In this document: one piece after another, positions 25,107-32,576 of the stretch
How positions within the stretch are numbered: the first letter of the stretch is position 1
How the letters are laid out: each line of letters starts with the position of its first letter
From: a virus
Length of the DNA stretch: 40,071 bases
IMG/VR virus record: IMGVR_UViG_3300024964_000005
Location: 1-40,071 of that record
Direction: 5' to 3' (one strand)
The notes under the pieces: generated by a model
Told to the model about the DNA's origin: nothing
The model's database searches: none
What the model saw: the letters and a program-made list of their open reading frames with translations, nothing else
Position numbers and translations under genes: made by a program

Positions 25107-25290
25107 TGTCTAACTCCAGCCCCCGCACCGTGGGGAAGAAGCTGCAAAAACGCAGATTTGCGAATTAGACAAATCGCCCGCAAACCCGCGCCAATCCTAG
25201 ATTGGCGTACTGCCTTCTAAGCAGCAGCGCAATCAGTTTTCTCCTATGAAAAGTGATGTACGCTGTCTAAGTATCGTGGTTTTTGTCTAA
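25107..25290. other. Attachment region with repeated integrase arm-type sites
   Basis: TGTCTAA occurs at 25107-25113, 25264-25270 and 25284-25290 on the plus strand and inverted at 25165-25171. CTGCCTTCTAAGCAG (25210-25224) is a perfect small hairpin whose loop equals the anticodon loop of the adjacent tRNA-Arg. Clustered short repeats beside an integrase gene and tRNA are typical of attP arm sites. The rest of 25093-25300 shows no gene. A CCCC/GGGG dyad near 25120 lacks a T run, so no terminator is claimed. Confidence 0.65.
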
Positions 25291-25300
25291 GTTTCTCAGC

Positions 25301-25377
25301 CTGCCCATAGCTCAACTGGATAGAGCAGCGGCCTTCTAAGCCGCAGGTTCCGGGTTCGATTCCTGGTGGGCAGGCCA
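25301..25377 (+). tRNA. tRNA-Arg (anticodon UCU)
   Basis: A complete 77-base cloverleaf. The acceptor stem is CTGCCCA/TGGGCAG, with D arm GCTC/GAGC, anticodon stem GCGGC/GCCGC with loop CTTCTAA (anticodon TCT), T arm CCGGG/CCTGG with TTCGATT, discriminator G and encoded CCA at 25375-25377. It reads AGA/AGG codons, which are rare in this GC-rich genome. The integrase stop on the other strand abuts the CCA, the classic arrangement for a phage that integrates at a tRNA 3' end. The complete gene may be functional or may rebuild the host gene after integration. Confidence 0.93.
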
Positions 25378-26391
25378 TCACCTCGACGGCTTCACGCGCT
25401 TGTGATACTTGCCCTCGACGTAGTGGCGGGTCATGCCTTCTGACTTGTGGCCGAGAAGCTTCTGGGCGGCCTTGATGTCTTCCTCGCCCTCGTCATCAAG
25501 CAGCGCATCCACACCGGCCCGGCCGCGCAGATCGTGGATGTTGAGGTCTTCGATGCCTGCTCGCTCGCATAGGCGCTCCCAGCTGCTGCGCAGTCCGCCG
25601 TAGGTGTACCCGGTTCCGCGTTCTGACTTCAGGACATGGCCGATCTTGTCCCCGTTCTTTCCGCAGGCCGCGATTGCAGCGCGCAGGGCAGGGGACCACT
25701 TCACCAAAAGCTTTGTGCGGCCCTGGCCCTTACCCTGGTCAAACAGTATCCCGGCGGGCGTTACATCCTGCCAGCGCAGCCGTATTACGTCGCCGATTCT
25801 CTGGCCGGTGAGCATGGCCAGCTCGATCATCTGCACCAGTGCCCGCCCATTGCGCGGCTGCTTCAGGGCTGCAGACTTCAGCGCCGAAACCTCCGCGTCG
25901 GTGACGACACGATGCCGACCAGGCGTCTTCCGGCGCGGCACGTCGTCCACGGGGTTTGCGCCGTCCCGTAGCCCTTCCAGGGCCGCAAATGACAGCACCT
26001 GGCGCAGCATGGTTCGGTGCAGGTTATAGGTTCTGGCCTGCTTGGTGAATGCCTTCAGGTATGAGGCGCATAGTGGCGTTGTCACCTGGGCCGGGCGGAT
26101 CTCGTCAAACTCGCCCGCCATGTGATCTGCGATGCGCTTCTGATCGTCCTTGGTCTTCTCTGCCGACCAGTCGCCCGACTCGACCTTGCTGTCGTACCAG
26201 CGAGAGATCACGGCCGGCATCCGATCCTTGACCACATCAGCATCAACGAAGGCGGCCAGCGCCCTGTACATGGCAGGAAGCCCGTCCTTCTCCGCGCACA
26301 GGCGCACCCATTTGTTTTCGAGTGTGACCAAGTAGTAGGCGCTGTGCTTGAGGTAGACCCTCGGCGGGAGGCCTGAGTTCTTGCGGATCAT
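25378..26391 (-). CDS. int: Tyrosine recombinase / phage integrase (tRNA-proximal)
   Basis: A 337-residue tyrosine recombinase. An N-terminal arm-binding part (about 1-60, YYLVTLENKWVRL) precedes a SAM-like core-binding domain (about 60-150) and a catalytic domain with R198 (LTGQRIGDVIRL), a Lys near 221-227, H286 and R289 (HDLRG), H315 (LLGHKS) and nucleophile Y324 (TRHYV). All catalytic positions are present. The gene ends at the tRNA 3' end, so it is the best candidate for the enzyme acting at this attP. Its ATG overlaps the stop of the DUF4224 gene (ATGA). Confidence 0.93.
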   Translation of the reverse strand: MIRKNSGLPPRVYLKHSAYYLVTLENKWVRLCAEKDGLPAMYRALAAFVDADVVKDRMPAVISRWYDSKVESGDWSAEKTKDDQKRIADHMAGEFDEIRPAQVTTPLCASYLKAFTKQARTYNLHRTMLRQVLSFAALEGLRDGANPVDDVPRRKTPGRHRVVTDAEVSALKSAALKQPRNGRALVQMIELAMLTGQRIGDVIRLRWQDVTPAGILFDQGKGQGRTKLLVKWSPALRAAIAACGKNGDKIGHVLKSERGTGYTYGGLRSSWERLCERAGIEDLNIHDLRGRAGVDALLDDEGEEDIKAAQKLLGHKSEGMTRHYVEGKYHKRVKPSR

Positions 26392-26621
26392 GCTGCTGTG
26401 CGGAGCTTTCGTTGCGACCTAAGAAGGGGCGTGTCATTGGCGGCTGGTGCTTCCCGGCCAGCGCAGACGGACTCAAAGTGTGCGCGCTCGAGCACGACAG
26501 CGCCAGCGACATTGCGGCGGGCCCTGTAGAACCCCTGCTTTCGAAGGGCCTCGAGCTGTGCGGCCGGCTGGATGTAGCCGGTCAGCTCCTTCAGTTCTTC
26601 CGGGCTGAGTGTCAGGCTCAT
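26388..26621 (-). CDS. DUF4224 family protein
   Basis: A 77-residue protein matching the DUF4224 pattern: SLTLSPEELKELTGYIQPAAQLEALRKQGF. It contains a probable helix-turn-helix and sits, as in other phages, immediately upstream of and overlapping an integrase gene. A directionality or integrase-accessory role is likely but unproven. It overlaps by four bases with the recombinase genes on both sides, so the three should be translated as a coupled set. Confidence 0.85.
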   Translation of the reverse strand: MSLTLSPEELKELTGYIQPAAQLEALRKQGFYRARRNVAGAVVLERAHFESVCAGREAPAANDTPLLRSQRKLRTAA

Positions 26622-27655
26622 GCGCTCATCCTTTCCGAGGCTGGCAATTGATCGTTGGCCGAAACCTGCTTCCACTCGCCATCTGTCAGGCCTCGGTCGT
26701 TCAGGTAGACGGCGGTCATCTCGGCATCCTTGTGGCCGAGCAAGGTCTGCACAGTGGCGGCGGCCATGCCCTCGGCGATGTAGGTCCGGGCGCTGAGCGA
26801 GCGCACCTCGTGAAGTGATGGCCACTCGTATTGCTTGTAGGCGTCCTTGCCGCAGGCCTGCACGATGAGTTCGCGGAAGCGTGCCGACAGGCTGGACATC
26901 TCGATGGGCTTGCCGTTTGCCTTGCGCAGCAGCGTGTCGCCCGGGGCGCCGATGCCGCGGCAGTGCTCGATCACCTCGCCGAGCGTCATGCCGGTGCACT
27001 GCAGGCGCAGCGTGAGCGGGATAGCCACGCGGGCGCCGGTCGGCTTGCCGGCCTTCTTTTGCTGCTCGACCCTCAAGCAGCCGTCCACCACATCATCGAA
27101 ACGCATCTTTGCCAGGTCGGCGCGGCGCTGGCCGGTGGCCAGGGCCAGCAGCAGCATCGCGGGCACCCAGCGCTGCCGGCTGTGCCTGGCGAGGTTGAGC
27201 ATGGCCTGCCATGTGTCCAGCGTCAGCCGCTTGCGCAGCCCGGGTGCCTTGGGGCGCTTGACGTGGGCGGCCGGGCTGGACTCGGCGGCGCCGTTGGCTA
27301 TGGCCTCCACGTAGCAGTCCCTTAACTCACCCAGCACGCGGACGGCGGTGTGCGGGCTCCACTGCTTGAGCGCGGTGGAGATGTCGACCGGGCGCACCGC
27401 GCGCAGCGGCATCGAGCCCCAGGCTGACTCTATGTGGTTGATCGACGTGGTGCGGTTCTTCAATGTCTGCGCGTGGTAGCCGCGCTGGCCGATGATCGTG
27501 CGGTAGGTCGCCAGCCACTCGGCCATGGTCGGGCCGTTGACCGGCGCCGGGTCGTTGGCGGCCGGCTTCGAGACGGGCTCTCCTGCGGGCAGTTGCATCA
27601 CGGCGAGCTGCTGCAGGGCCTGCTTCAGGAGCTTCTTGATCTTGCGTTTTTTCAT
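26618..27655 (-). CDS. Second tyrosine recombinase
   Basis: A 345-residue tyrosine recombinase distinct from the integrase at 25378. A basic N-terminus (MKKRKIKKLLKQ) precedes a core-binding domain (about 43-130) and a catalytic domain with TGQRRADL (R177/178), Lys near 200, HEVR (H282, R285), LLGHKD (H308) and Y317 (TAVYLNDRG). Catalytic residues look intact. The start ATG lacks a clear ribosome binding site; the longer frame upstream overlaps another gene and is unlikely. Two full recombinases in one phage is uncommon. Confidence 0.9.
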   Translation of the reverse strand: MKKRKIKKLLKQALQQLAVMQLPAGEPVSKPAANDPAPVNGPTMAEWLATYRTIIGQRGYHAQTLKNRTTSINHIESAWGSMPLRAVRPVDISTALKQWSPHTAVRVLGELRDCYVEAIANGAAESSPAAHVKRPKAPGLRKRLTLDTWQAMLNLARHSRQRWVPAMLLLALATGQRRADLAKMRFDDVVDGCLRVEQQKKAGKPTGARVAIPLTLRLQCTGMTLGEVIEHCRGIGAPGDTLLRKANGKPIEMSSLSARFRELIVQACGKDAYKQYEWPSLHEVRSLSARTYIAEGMAAATVQTLLGHKDAEMTAVYLNDRGLTDGEWKQVSANDQLPASERMSA

Positions 27656-27699
27656 GGGTGTGTGGTTGTTCTGTTCTGTCGGCAGAGGTATGGGAAACC

Positions 27700-27915
27700 T
27701 CAGAACGGCGCCGGCCCGGCAGCGTCGGAGTCCTTGCGAAGCCCGCACTTTCCGCAGATGAACTCGCCCCGTCGCAGCGCTTCCACCTCGGCCTGCAAGC
27801 GACGAAGCACGGTTAACGCCTCTTCCAGGTTCACACGGGCGCCCGAGTCCTCGTGCCAAATCAGGTCTAGTGCTGCGGCCAGCCGTTCGGCGTCCGGGGT
27901 TTTCTTGAGGGTCAT
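27700..27915 (-). CDS. Small protein with C-terminal zinc-binding CxxC
   Basis: A 71-residue protein with a GGAG site seven bases before the ATG. The N-terminal 45 residues form charged helices (DAERLAAALDLIW; NLEEALTVLRRLQAEVEALRRG). The end has FICGKCGLRKD, a half zinc-ribbon. Function unknown. It is the most promoter-distal of the small leftward-operon genes before the recombinases. Confidence 0.7.
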   Translation of the reverse strand: MTLKKTPDAERLAAALDLIWHEDSGARVNLEEALTVLRRLQAEVEALRRGEFICGKCGLRKDSDAAGPAPF

Positions 27916-27942
27916 TGCGTTCTCCGTCGGCAGGGGATGGGA

Positions 27943-28140
27943 TCAGGCGTCGGCTTCGGTTTCCAACTCGGCCTTGACGCGGACAAGCGCGTCCATCAGC
28001 CAAGCCAGGTCGGTCGCGTCAAATTCAATGCCGTGGCCGTGGCGCTCGAACTCAATCACTGAGCCCTCCAGGCGCACGGCTGACTCGACGCCGCTGTCGT
28101 CGGAGTAGCGCTTCTCGAAAGCGAGCTTGGTTGCTCTCAT
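27943..28140 (-). CDS. Small hypothetical protein
   Basis: A 65-residue acidic protein with an AAGGA ribosome binding site. The first half looks like beta strands (VESAVRLEGSVIEFERHGHGIEFDATD), the second like one helix (LAWLMDALVRVKAELETEADA). No recognised domain. It belongs to the leftward early operon. Confidence 0.68.
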   Translation of the reverse strand: MRATKLAFEKRYSDDSGVESAVRLEGSVIEFERHGHGIEFDATDLAWLMDALVRVKAELETEADA

Positions 28141-28173
28141 CGTGTCGTCCTTGGCTGGGTTCGTGGGCTTGGG

Positions 28174-28395
28174 TCAGCGAGCGTCGCGCGAGATGCGAAC
28201 CTCATTCCGGCAAGCCGCGTCCACACGGTTCGGCCGAAAGAGGGCGTAGACCATCTCTACGCTAGAGAGTCCGCCGTGAGGCTGGCAGTCGGCTTTCGCC
28301 TGCTCGTACTGGGCCGGCGTTGCAGGCGCTCTTTGGGAGTCGCAGCCGGCAAGCAGCGAGATGACCAGCAGGATGGAGATGCGAAGTGGGTTCAT
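28174..28395 (-). CDS. Small lipoprotein
   Basis: A 73-residue protein with signal MNPLRISILLVISLLAGC and a clear lipobox (LAG-C at residue 18). The mature part is small and contains two more Cys residues (ADCQPHGG; AACRNEV) that could form a disulfide. I chose ATG 28395 because the longer frame would need a TTG start. Outer-membrane or periplasmic location is expected. The role is unknown; phage early lipoproteins sometimes act in superinfection exclusion. Confidence 0.72.
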   Translation of the reverse strand: MNPLRISILLVISLLAGCDSQRAPATPAQYEQAKADCQPHGGLSSVEMVYALFRPNRVDAACRNEVRISRDAR

Positions 28396-28423
28396 GTCGA
28401 TGTCCGGCAATGAAGTATTGGAT

Positions 28424-28702
28424 TCAGGCCAGCTGGGGGTCGGCGAACGTCACCGGCACCACGCGTGCGCGGAAGCCCTGGGCGTCGATCAGTTCGCGCT
28501 TGTGCGCGACGGCGAACCGGCGCTGCGAGTTGGGCCAGACGGCGGGCAAGATGCCAATACCAGCACAAGCCAGGAACTCGCTGCCGTCGTCGCGCTTGAT
28601 GGCAACGGCCCAGCCGCGGCGCACATGACCGAGGCGACGCGGGCAGTCAGCCGCGTGGCCGCCGCGCAGGTCGCGCTCGCAGATGCCGCATTCGATGCTC
28701 AT
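28424..28702 (-). CDS. Small cysteine-containing hypothetical protein
   Basis: A 92-residue protein with a good AAAGGA site. The N-terminus has IECGICERDLRGGHAADCPRR, a CxxC...C zinc-knuckle-like pattern with a His. The rest is beta-like (GWAVAIKRDDGSEFLACAGIGILPAVW; RRFAVAHKRELIDAQGF). It overlaps the upstream gene stop (ATGA). Function unknown. Confidence 0.7.
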   Translation of the reverse strand: MSIECGICERDLRGGHAADCPRRLGHVRRGWAVAIKRDDGSEFLACAGIGILPAVWPNSQRRFAVAHKRELIDAQGFRARVVPVTFADPQLA

Positions 28703-28992
28703 GGCTGTCCTTTCAAGGTGCGACCGGCAAGGCTAGGAGCGCCACCGTGGGACGCCTGAAGATCAGCGCCGCACCACGGGCAGAAGTTGAAGATCAAGCC
28801 CTTCTGGTGCGTGCTGGTCTTGGCGCCGAACATCGTGCGAGAAGGCTTGCCGGTCTTGATGTTGGTCAGTGCCCAGGAAAAGATGCCGGTGCGCTTGGTA
28901 CTCGGCCGCGGCGGAGAGCCGTATTCGGTCGCGTTTGCCAGCGTCTTGCACGGCCTGACGTGCAGACCCTCGACGGTGCATTTGTCGGTCAT
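28699..28992 (-). CDS. Small hypothetical protein with CPWCG motif
   Basis: A 97-residue protein. The C-terminal third contains FNFCPWCGADL, a zinc-ribbon half common in small phage proteins; the N-terminal part holds C4 and C15 that could supply the other ligands. It overlaps both neighbours by four bases. Function unknown; part of the leftward operon. Confidence 0.72.
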   Translation of the reverse strand: MTDKCTVEGLHVRPCKTLANATEYGSPPRPSTKRTGIFSWALTNIKTGKPSRTMFGAKTSTHQKGLIFNFCPWCGADLQASHGGAPSLAGRTLKGQP

Positions 28993-29336
28993 GGCGTTGT
29001 GCCCTGTGAGGGGATTGAATTTCCGGTGGCCTTGGCGATGGCGGAATTCATCAGCCGAAAGGCCTCGTCACACAGGTCGATTCGTTCCCGGAAGCTGATG
29101 GCGTGATCCTTCTCGCGCTGATCCCACTCGGCGAGTTTCTGGCACGCCTCCAGCAGCTCAGGAGCGGCGGCGATCAGGCGGGCGTTGGCAAGGGCCTCGC
29201 CGGCTATGGGGCGTGCGTAGGCCAGCGCGACTAGGGTGCCCTTAGCATTCACAACCGCGATGTCGCCGTTGTGGCAGCAGCGGGCAGCCTCAGGTTTAAC
29301 CAAGAGCGGCCCCAACGTGTGCGGTGCGGCGCTCAT
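28989..29336 (-). CDS. Conserved small phage protein of unknown function
   Basis: A 115-residue protein starting at ATG 29336, overlapping the next upstream gene (ATGA). It has a beta-rich first half (DIAVVNAKGTLVALAYARPI) followed by ANARLIAAAPELLEACQKLAEWD, a pattern seen in many small early phage proteins. Its molecular role is not established. The C-terminus is helical. Confidence 0.75.
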   Translation of the reverse strand: MSAAPHTLGPLLVKPEAARCCHNGDIAVVNAKGTLVALAYARPIAGEALANARLIAAAPELLEACQKLAEWDQREKDHAISFRERIDLCDEAFRLMNSAIAKATGNSIPSQGTTP

Positions 29337-30199
29337 GACTGGCTCCCTTGTACCGGTACATGGGAACGTTCGCGGGCAAGACTCCGCTCGACAATTTCCT
29401 GCTCGGTTGTCGGCCACAGACCGACGCGGCGCATCCGTGCTTCGATCTCTCGCTCGTTTGCAGTCTCGGCAACCCATTGCCCGTAGAACCATATCGACGC
29501 GAGGATTTCGCAGATGGCGCGTTCATCCTGTACTGCGGCACATGGGACGGCATGCACCGTGGGCACAGGGGCGTCAGGAAACAACTCCTTCCATCGCTCG
29601 ATCATGTGGTCAAGCCCGCCAGTGCATGCCGCCTGGATAACGTTGCGCAGGCGGTTGATTTCAACTGCGTGGTCTGGGATGTCAGGGACCGAGCAGGGTC
29701 CGCCCATCCAGTCCTTGTCGCCACACTTCACGCAGCGCTCACCAACGTCATCCCAGCGATGTGCAGGCGCGGGGGATTGGATGCCGGGCTCGTAGACCGG
29801 GATGATGCGCAGGGCCGTGTCACGGTAGACGCCCGCGAGCGTCTTGCTGAACTGCCACTTGAACGGGCCTTCGGGGCCAGTGTGCTCGCTCAGGTAGCCG
29901 AGAGGCGTCCCCTTGGGCTGGGCCTCGAAAGCCTCAATGGCGGCGCGGTAGCTCTTGGCGTCACCGCCGAGCGCTTCGATGTAGTTCGCAGCGGCCAGGA
30001 GTTGGAAAGCGAGGTCGGGTAGCCCATGTACCTCTGCTGCCTTGGGCTGGGGCTGGGCGAGGTGCTGCTGCTCTGCCCATCGCACAGCGGCTTTCCACGC
30101 CTCGTAGGCATTGCCTCCGCCGCACGCGCACCACCCCTCCTCGATCTGCTCGTCTGTCAAAGCCACCTCTGCTGGGGATTGGGTTTGTTCGCGGCTCAT
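29333..30199 (-). CDS. Hypothetical early protein
   Basis: A 288-residue protein. N-terminal TDEQIEEGWCACGGGNAYEAWKAAVRWAEQQ is followed by helical segments, a CVKCGDKDWMGGPC zinc-like motif near residue 157, and repeated NRLRNVIQAACTGGLDHMIERWKELFP-type helices. It looks like a mosaic of small phage modules rather than an enzyme. It overlaps genes on both sides by four bases. No function assigned. Confidence 0.72.
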   Translation of the reverse strand: MSREQTQSPAEVALTDEQIEEGWCACGGGNAYEAWKAAVRWAEQQHLAQPQPKAAEVHGLPDLAFQLLAAANYIEALGGDAKSYRAAIEAFEAQPKGTPLGYLSEHTGPEGPFKWQFSKTLAGVYRDTALRIIPVYEPGIQSPAPAHRWDDVGERCVKCGDKDWMGGPCSVPDIPDHAVEINRLRNVIQAACTGGLDHMIERWKELFPDAPVPTVHAVPCAAVQDERAICEILASIWFYGQWVAETANEREIEARMRRVGLWPTTEQEIVERSLARERSHVPVQGSQS

Positions 30200-30792
30200 C
30201 CCTCAACCCCCGCAATCTCCTCCTGCGCCGCGGCGAACAGGTCGCCCGCGTCCGGGTGGTCAGCCTCGAATGCCTCCACGCTGCCGTCGATCGCCTCGGG
30301 CTTGGGCTCGGGCGCCAGCAACTGGATCTGCGCTTCCTGGCCGATCTTCATGCCCAGGCGGCCCAGGTAGGTCGCGTCCACATCCGAGGTGCTGACCATG
30401 AAAGTCAGCTCGCAGCTGCCGCCTTGGAACGGCTCTAGGTGGAACTTCTTGACCGTGCAATCGTGCAGGTCGATCAGGCCTTCGTCGTCGTCGGCAATGC
30501 CGTATTCGACGCACAGCCGCCAGCCCTTCAACTCGGGCATCTTGAGCTTGATGCGCTCCAGCGCGGTGGTGCGAAGCAGCGGCGTCACGTCCATGCCTTC
30601 CAGCTGCTCCTGGCCCTCGGGCGCGGTGTACAGCGCATGGCGCAGGCCGGGCTGCATCAGGTCAAGGATCGTGTTCGGGCCGGTGATCTTCAGGTGCAGG
30701 CTGATGGCCGGCACTTTCTCGTCGCCATGGTTCTCGGTACGGGTATTCAGGCCGGTGATGATGGCGGTGGTTTTATCGGTGATCTGGAACAT
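30196..30792 (-). CDS. Unknown protein of the recombination cluster
   Basis: A 198-residue protein with CAGGAG before its ATG. The body alternates beta strands (FQITDKTTAIITGLNTR; VPAISLHLKITGP; CELTFMVSTSD) and ends in an acidic tail (EAFEADHPDAGDLFAAAQEEI). An acidic C-terminal tail on a beta-rich domain is typical of single-strand-binding proteins, so an SSB-like role beside the RecE-like nuclease is possible. I do not recognise the family. It is the gene downstream of the 30867 protein, separated by 74 bases that hold only its ribosome binding site and a GGGCC/GGCCC dyad. Confidence 0.7.
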   Translation of the reverse strand: MFQITDKTTAIITGLNTRTENHGDEKVPAISLHLKITGPNTILDLMQPGLRHALYTAPEGQEQLEGMDVTPLLRTTALERIKLKMPELKGWRLCVEYGIADDDEGLIDLHDCTVKKFHLEPFQGGSCELTFMVSTSDVDATYLGRLGMKIGQEAQIQLLAPEPKPEAIDGSVEAFEADHPDAGDLFAAAQEEIAGVEG

Positions 30793-30866
30793 GGCAGGAC
30801 TCCTGAAATATCGGGCGGAATAAAACGGGGCTCGGGTTGTGGAAGCGGGCCCGCAGGCCCCTTGCG

Positions 30867-31598
30867 TCAGACCTTCCAGGCCAAGTCGTACAGCCGCTGC
30901 AGCTCGGCGTAGTCCTCGGCGCTCAGCACGCCGCGCGCTTCGTCCAGCACCAGGCCCGCGGTCTCGGCAGAGGTGGCGCCGTCGATGTCGTCGGTGTATT
31001 CGTTGAGGGTGCGGGCGGGAGTGGTGTTCTCTGTCTTGGCGGGGGCCTTCAGTGCAGCCACGCGCGCCGCGTAGGCCTCGCGTGCACGCTGAATCGCGGT
31101 GGCGTTCGTCAGCTTTTCAGCCAGCGCGCGCGCAGCTGCCATTGATGCCCTGTTGGTCGCAGCATCAATGGCGGCCAGCACGCGCTCAAGGGTGATGCCG
31201 CGCAGCACCTGGATGGTGTGCTGGGCCTTCTTGCCCTTGGTCAGGGTAAGCGAAACATTGATGTCGCGCTCGATGTCCGACAGGTGGCTGATGCGGATTC
31301 CGCCCACCGACATGCCGCCGTACTTCACGGCCTCATCGTTGAACAGGGTCATGGACTTGCCGACCCACTGCCGGCCGTCTTCGCCCCAGGCAAAGATCAG
31401 CACTTTTCGCATGGTCTTGCAGGGCTTGTAGGGCCGGCCGGCTTCGCCTTCGTAGTGGACGATGATGGGCTGTTCGTCGCTGCTGCCCACGCGCACATCG
31501 GTGACGGTGATGGTCAGATCGCCGCCCAGCAGTTGCTCGGCGTTGAGCTGGTCGGACTTGGGCACGATGGTGCTGCGCAAGTTGGAAACTTCATGCAT
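30867..31598 (-). CDS. Unknown partner of the RecE-like nuclease
   Basis: A 243-residue protein overlapping the nuclease gene by eight bases. Residues 1-110 are beta-rich and look like an OB-type fold (LTITVTDVRVG; IIVHYEGEAGRPYKPCKTMRKVLIFAWG; MTLFNDEAVKYGGMSVGGIRISHL). The second half is Ala-rich and helical. In this place RecE-type operons usually carry an annealing protein (RecT, Erf or Rad52-like), but none of those signatures is visible. It may be a different single-strand-binding or annealing protein. Confidence 0.72.
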   Translation of the reverse strand: MHEVSNLRSTIVPKSDQLNAEQLLGGDLTITVTDVRVGSSDEQPIIVHYEGEAGRPYKPCKTMRKVLIFAWGEDGRQWVGKSMTLFNDEAVKYGGMSVGGIRISHLSDIERDINVSLTLTKGKKAQHTIQVLRGITLERVLAAIDAATNRASMAAARALAEKLTNATAIQRAREAYAARVAALKAPAKTENTTPARTLNEYTDDIDGATSAETAGLVLDEARGVLSAEDYAELQRLYDLAWKV

Positions 31599-32475
31599 AG
31601 GTGATCTCCATTTCTTCGGGAGAATTGGTCATGTAGGAGGGGAGTGCCAGCAGCTGCATGCCGCGGGCATAGCCCGGCCACACGCCCGACTTCTGGCAGT
31701 CGGCATAGGTCTGCACCAGGGCCAGGCACTCTTCGCGGCCGAGAGACATCGCCTCGTCGTTCAGCACGTAGGTCTGGGACACGTGCGGCCATTCGGTCTC
31801 GACAGCACCGAACACGAAGGCCAGCACACGCTCACCAGTGCAGCGCTGGTAGCCATCGGAGTAGAAGGCGGCCTGGCGGTAGTAGCCCTTGCGGCCGACT
31901 TGCTTGGAAAACTCGCGCTCGCTGGCATCGCTGTATGTCTTGCCGTCGAACAAGATCACGCCGCGGCGGCGGCCGTTCTCGATCACCGGGTGCACCCAAT
32001 CGGCGCGGAACCGGCACAGCACGCCTGTAGCTTCGTCGATCCAGTAGCCAGACACCTCGGGGTCGCCCAGGCTCAGAAGTTCCGCCATGTCTGGGTTTTC
32101 GCGTACCTTTGAACGCAAGCTCTCAGCCTGCAGATAGGCGGCGTCCTTCTGGTCCTGCTGGATGCACTCCAGCCCCGGGTGCGCCTCGCTGAATTCCTTC
32201 CAGGCCTTCGTGTTCCGGTTGACGCTCGGGCCCACCGGATAGCGCTTGTCGAACTCGGCAGGCTCCAGCAGCGCGCAGTGCATCAGCGAGCCTTCGAGCT
32301 GGCCGCCCTTTGTGACTTCGGCAGGCCGGCGCGGGTCCAGCTTCTTGCCGTAGTAGTGCGCCGGGCTCTTGGCCAGCAGAGACAAGCCGCTGTTGCTCAG
32401 CCCCGGGCCCGAGTGGTAGGCCTCGTTTTCCAGGCCGTACACCAAGCCCAGCGGCATTTCGTTTCGCGCGTTCAT
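31591..32475 (-). CDS. RecE-like PD-(D/E)XK exonuclease
   Basis: A 294-residue nuclease. RecE-type landmarks are AYHSGPGLSNSGLSLLAKSPAHYY near residue 20, GSLMHCALLEPAEFDKRY near 58, RFRADWV near 154 (catalytic Asp), VILFDGKTYSDAS near 171 (Asp-x-Lys) and YYRQAAFYSDGY near 197 (Q-containing helix). These are the residues that coordinate metal in the lambda exonuclease/RecE fold. It would resect double-stranded ends for phage recombination. Start ATG 32475 overlaps the upstream small gene. Confidence 0.88.
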   Translation of the reverse strand: MNARNEMPLGLVYGLENEAYHSGPGLSNSGLSLLAKSPAHYYGKKLDPRRPAEVTKGGQLEGSLMHCALLEPAEFDKRYPVGPSVNRNTKAWKEFSEAHPGLECIQQDQKDAAYLQAESLRSKVRENPDMAELLSLGDPEVSGYWIDEATGVLCRFRADWVHPVIENGRRRGVILFDGKTYSDASEREFSKQVGRKGYYRQAAFYSDGYQRCTGERVLAFVFGAVETEWPHVSQTYVLNDEAMSLGREECLALVQTYADCQKSGVWPGYARGMQLLALPSYMTNSPEEMEITYA

Positions 32476-32576
32476 ACGATCCTTTCGATCCAGCCGGCCA
32501 CGACTTCGATCAGCCCATCCGCGCCGCTGCACAGCACGACGAAGGCCACCAGGGCGGCGTTCTTGATGCGGTCCAT
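32472..32576 (-). CDS. 34-residue membrane peptide
   Basis: A very short ORF whose start overlaps the upstream stop by one base (TGATG) and whose stop overlaps the RecE-like start (ATGA). It codes for a single hydrophobic helix (NAALVAFVVLCSG) and an amphipathic end (LIEVVAGWIERIV). The tight coupling on both sides argues that it is translated. Function unknown. Confidence 0.55.
   Translation of the reverse strand: MDRIKNAALVAFVVLCSGADGLIEVVAGWIERIV

Noticed and set aside
25120-25135. CCCC/GGGG dyad after Rz1 considered as a late terminator
   Set aside because: The stem is short and no T run follows on either strand.
26507-26514. A further GACATTGC on the plus strand inside the DUF4224 gene
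   Set aside because: It has no GACGGGATTCCGACC 12 bases upstream and lies antisense in the recombinase operon, so it is a chance match.
30840-30866. GGGCC/GGCCC dyad after the 30867 gene considered as a terminator
   Set aside because: No T run follows on the minus strand, and the downstream gene appears to belong to the same operon.
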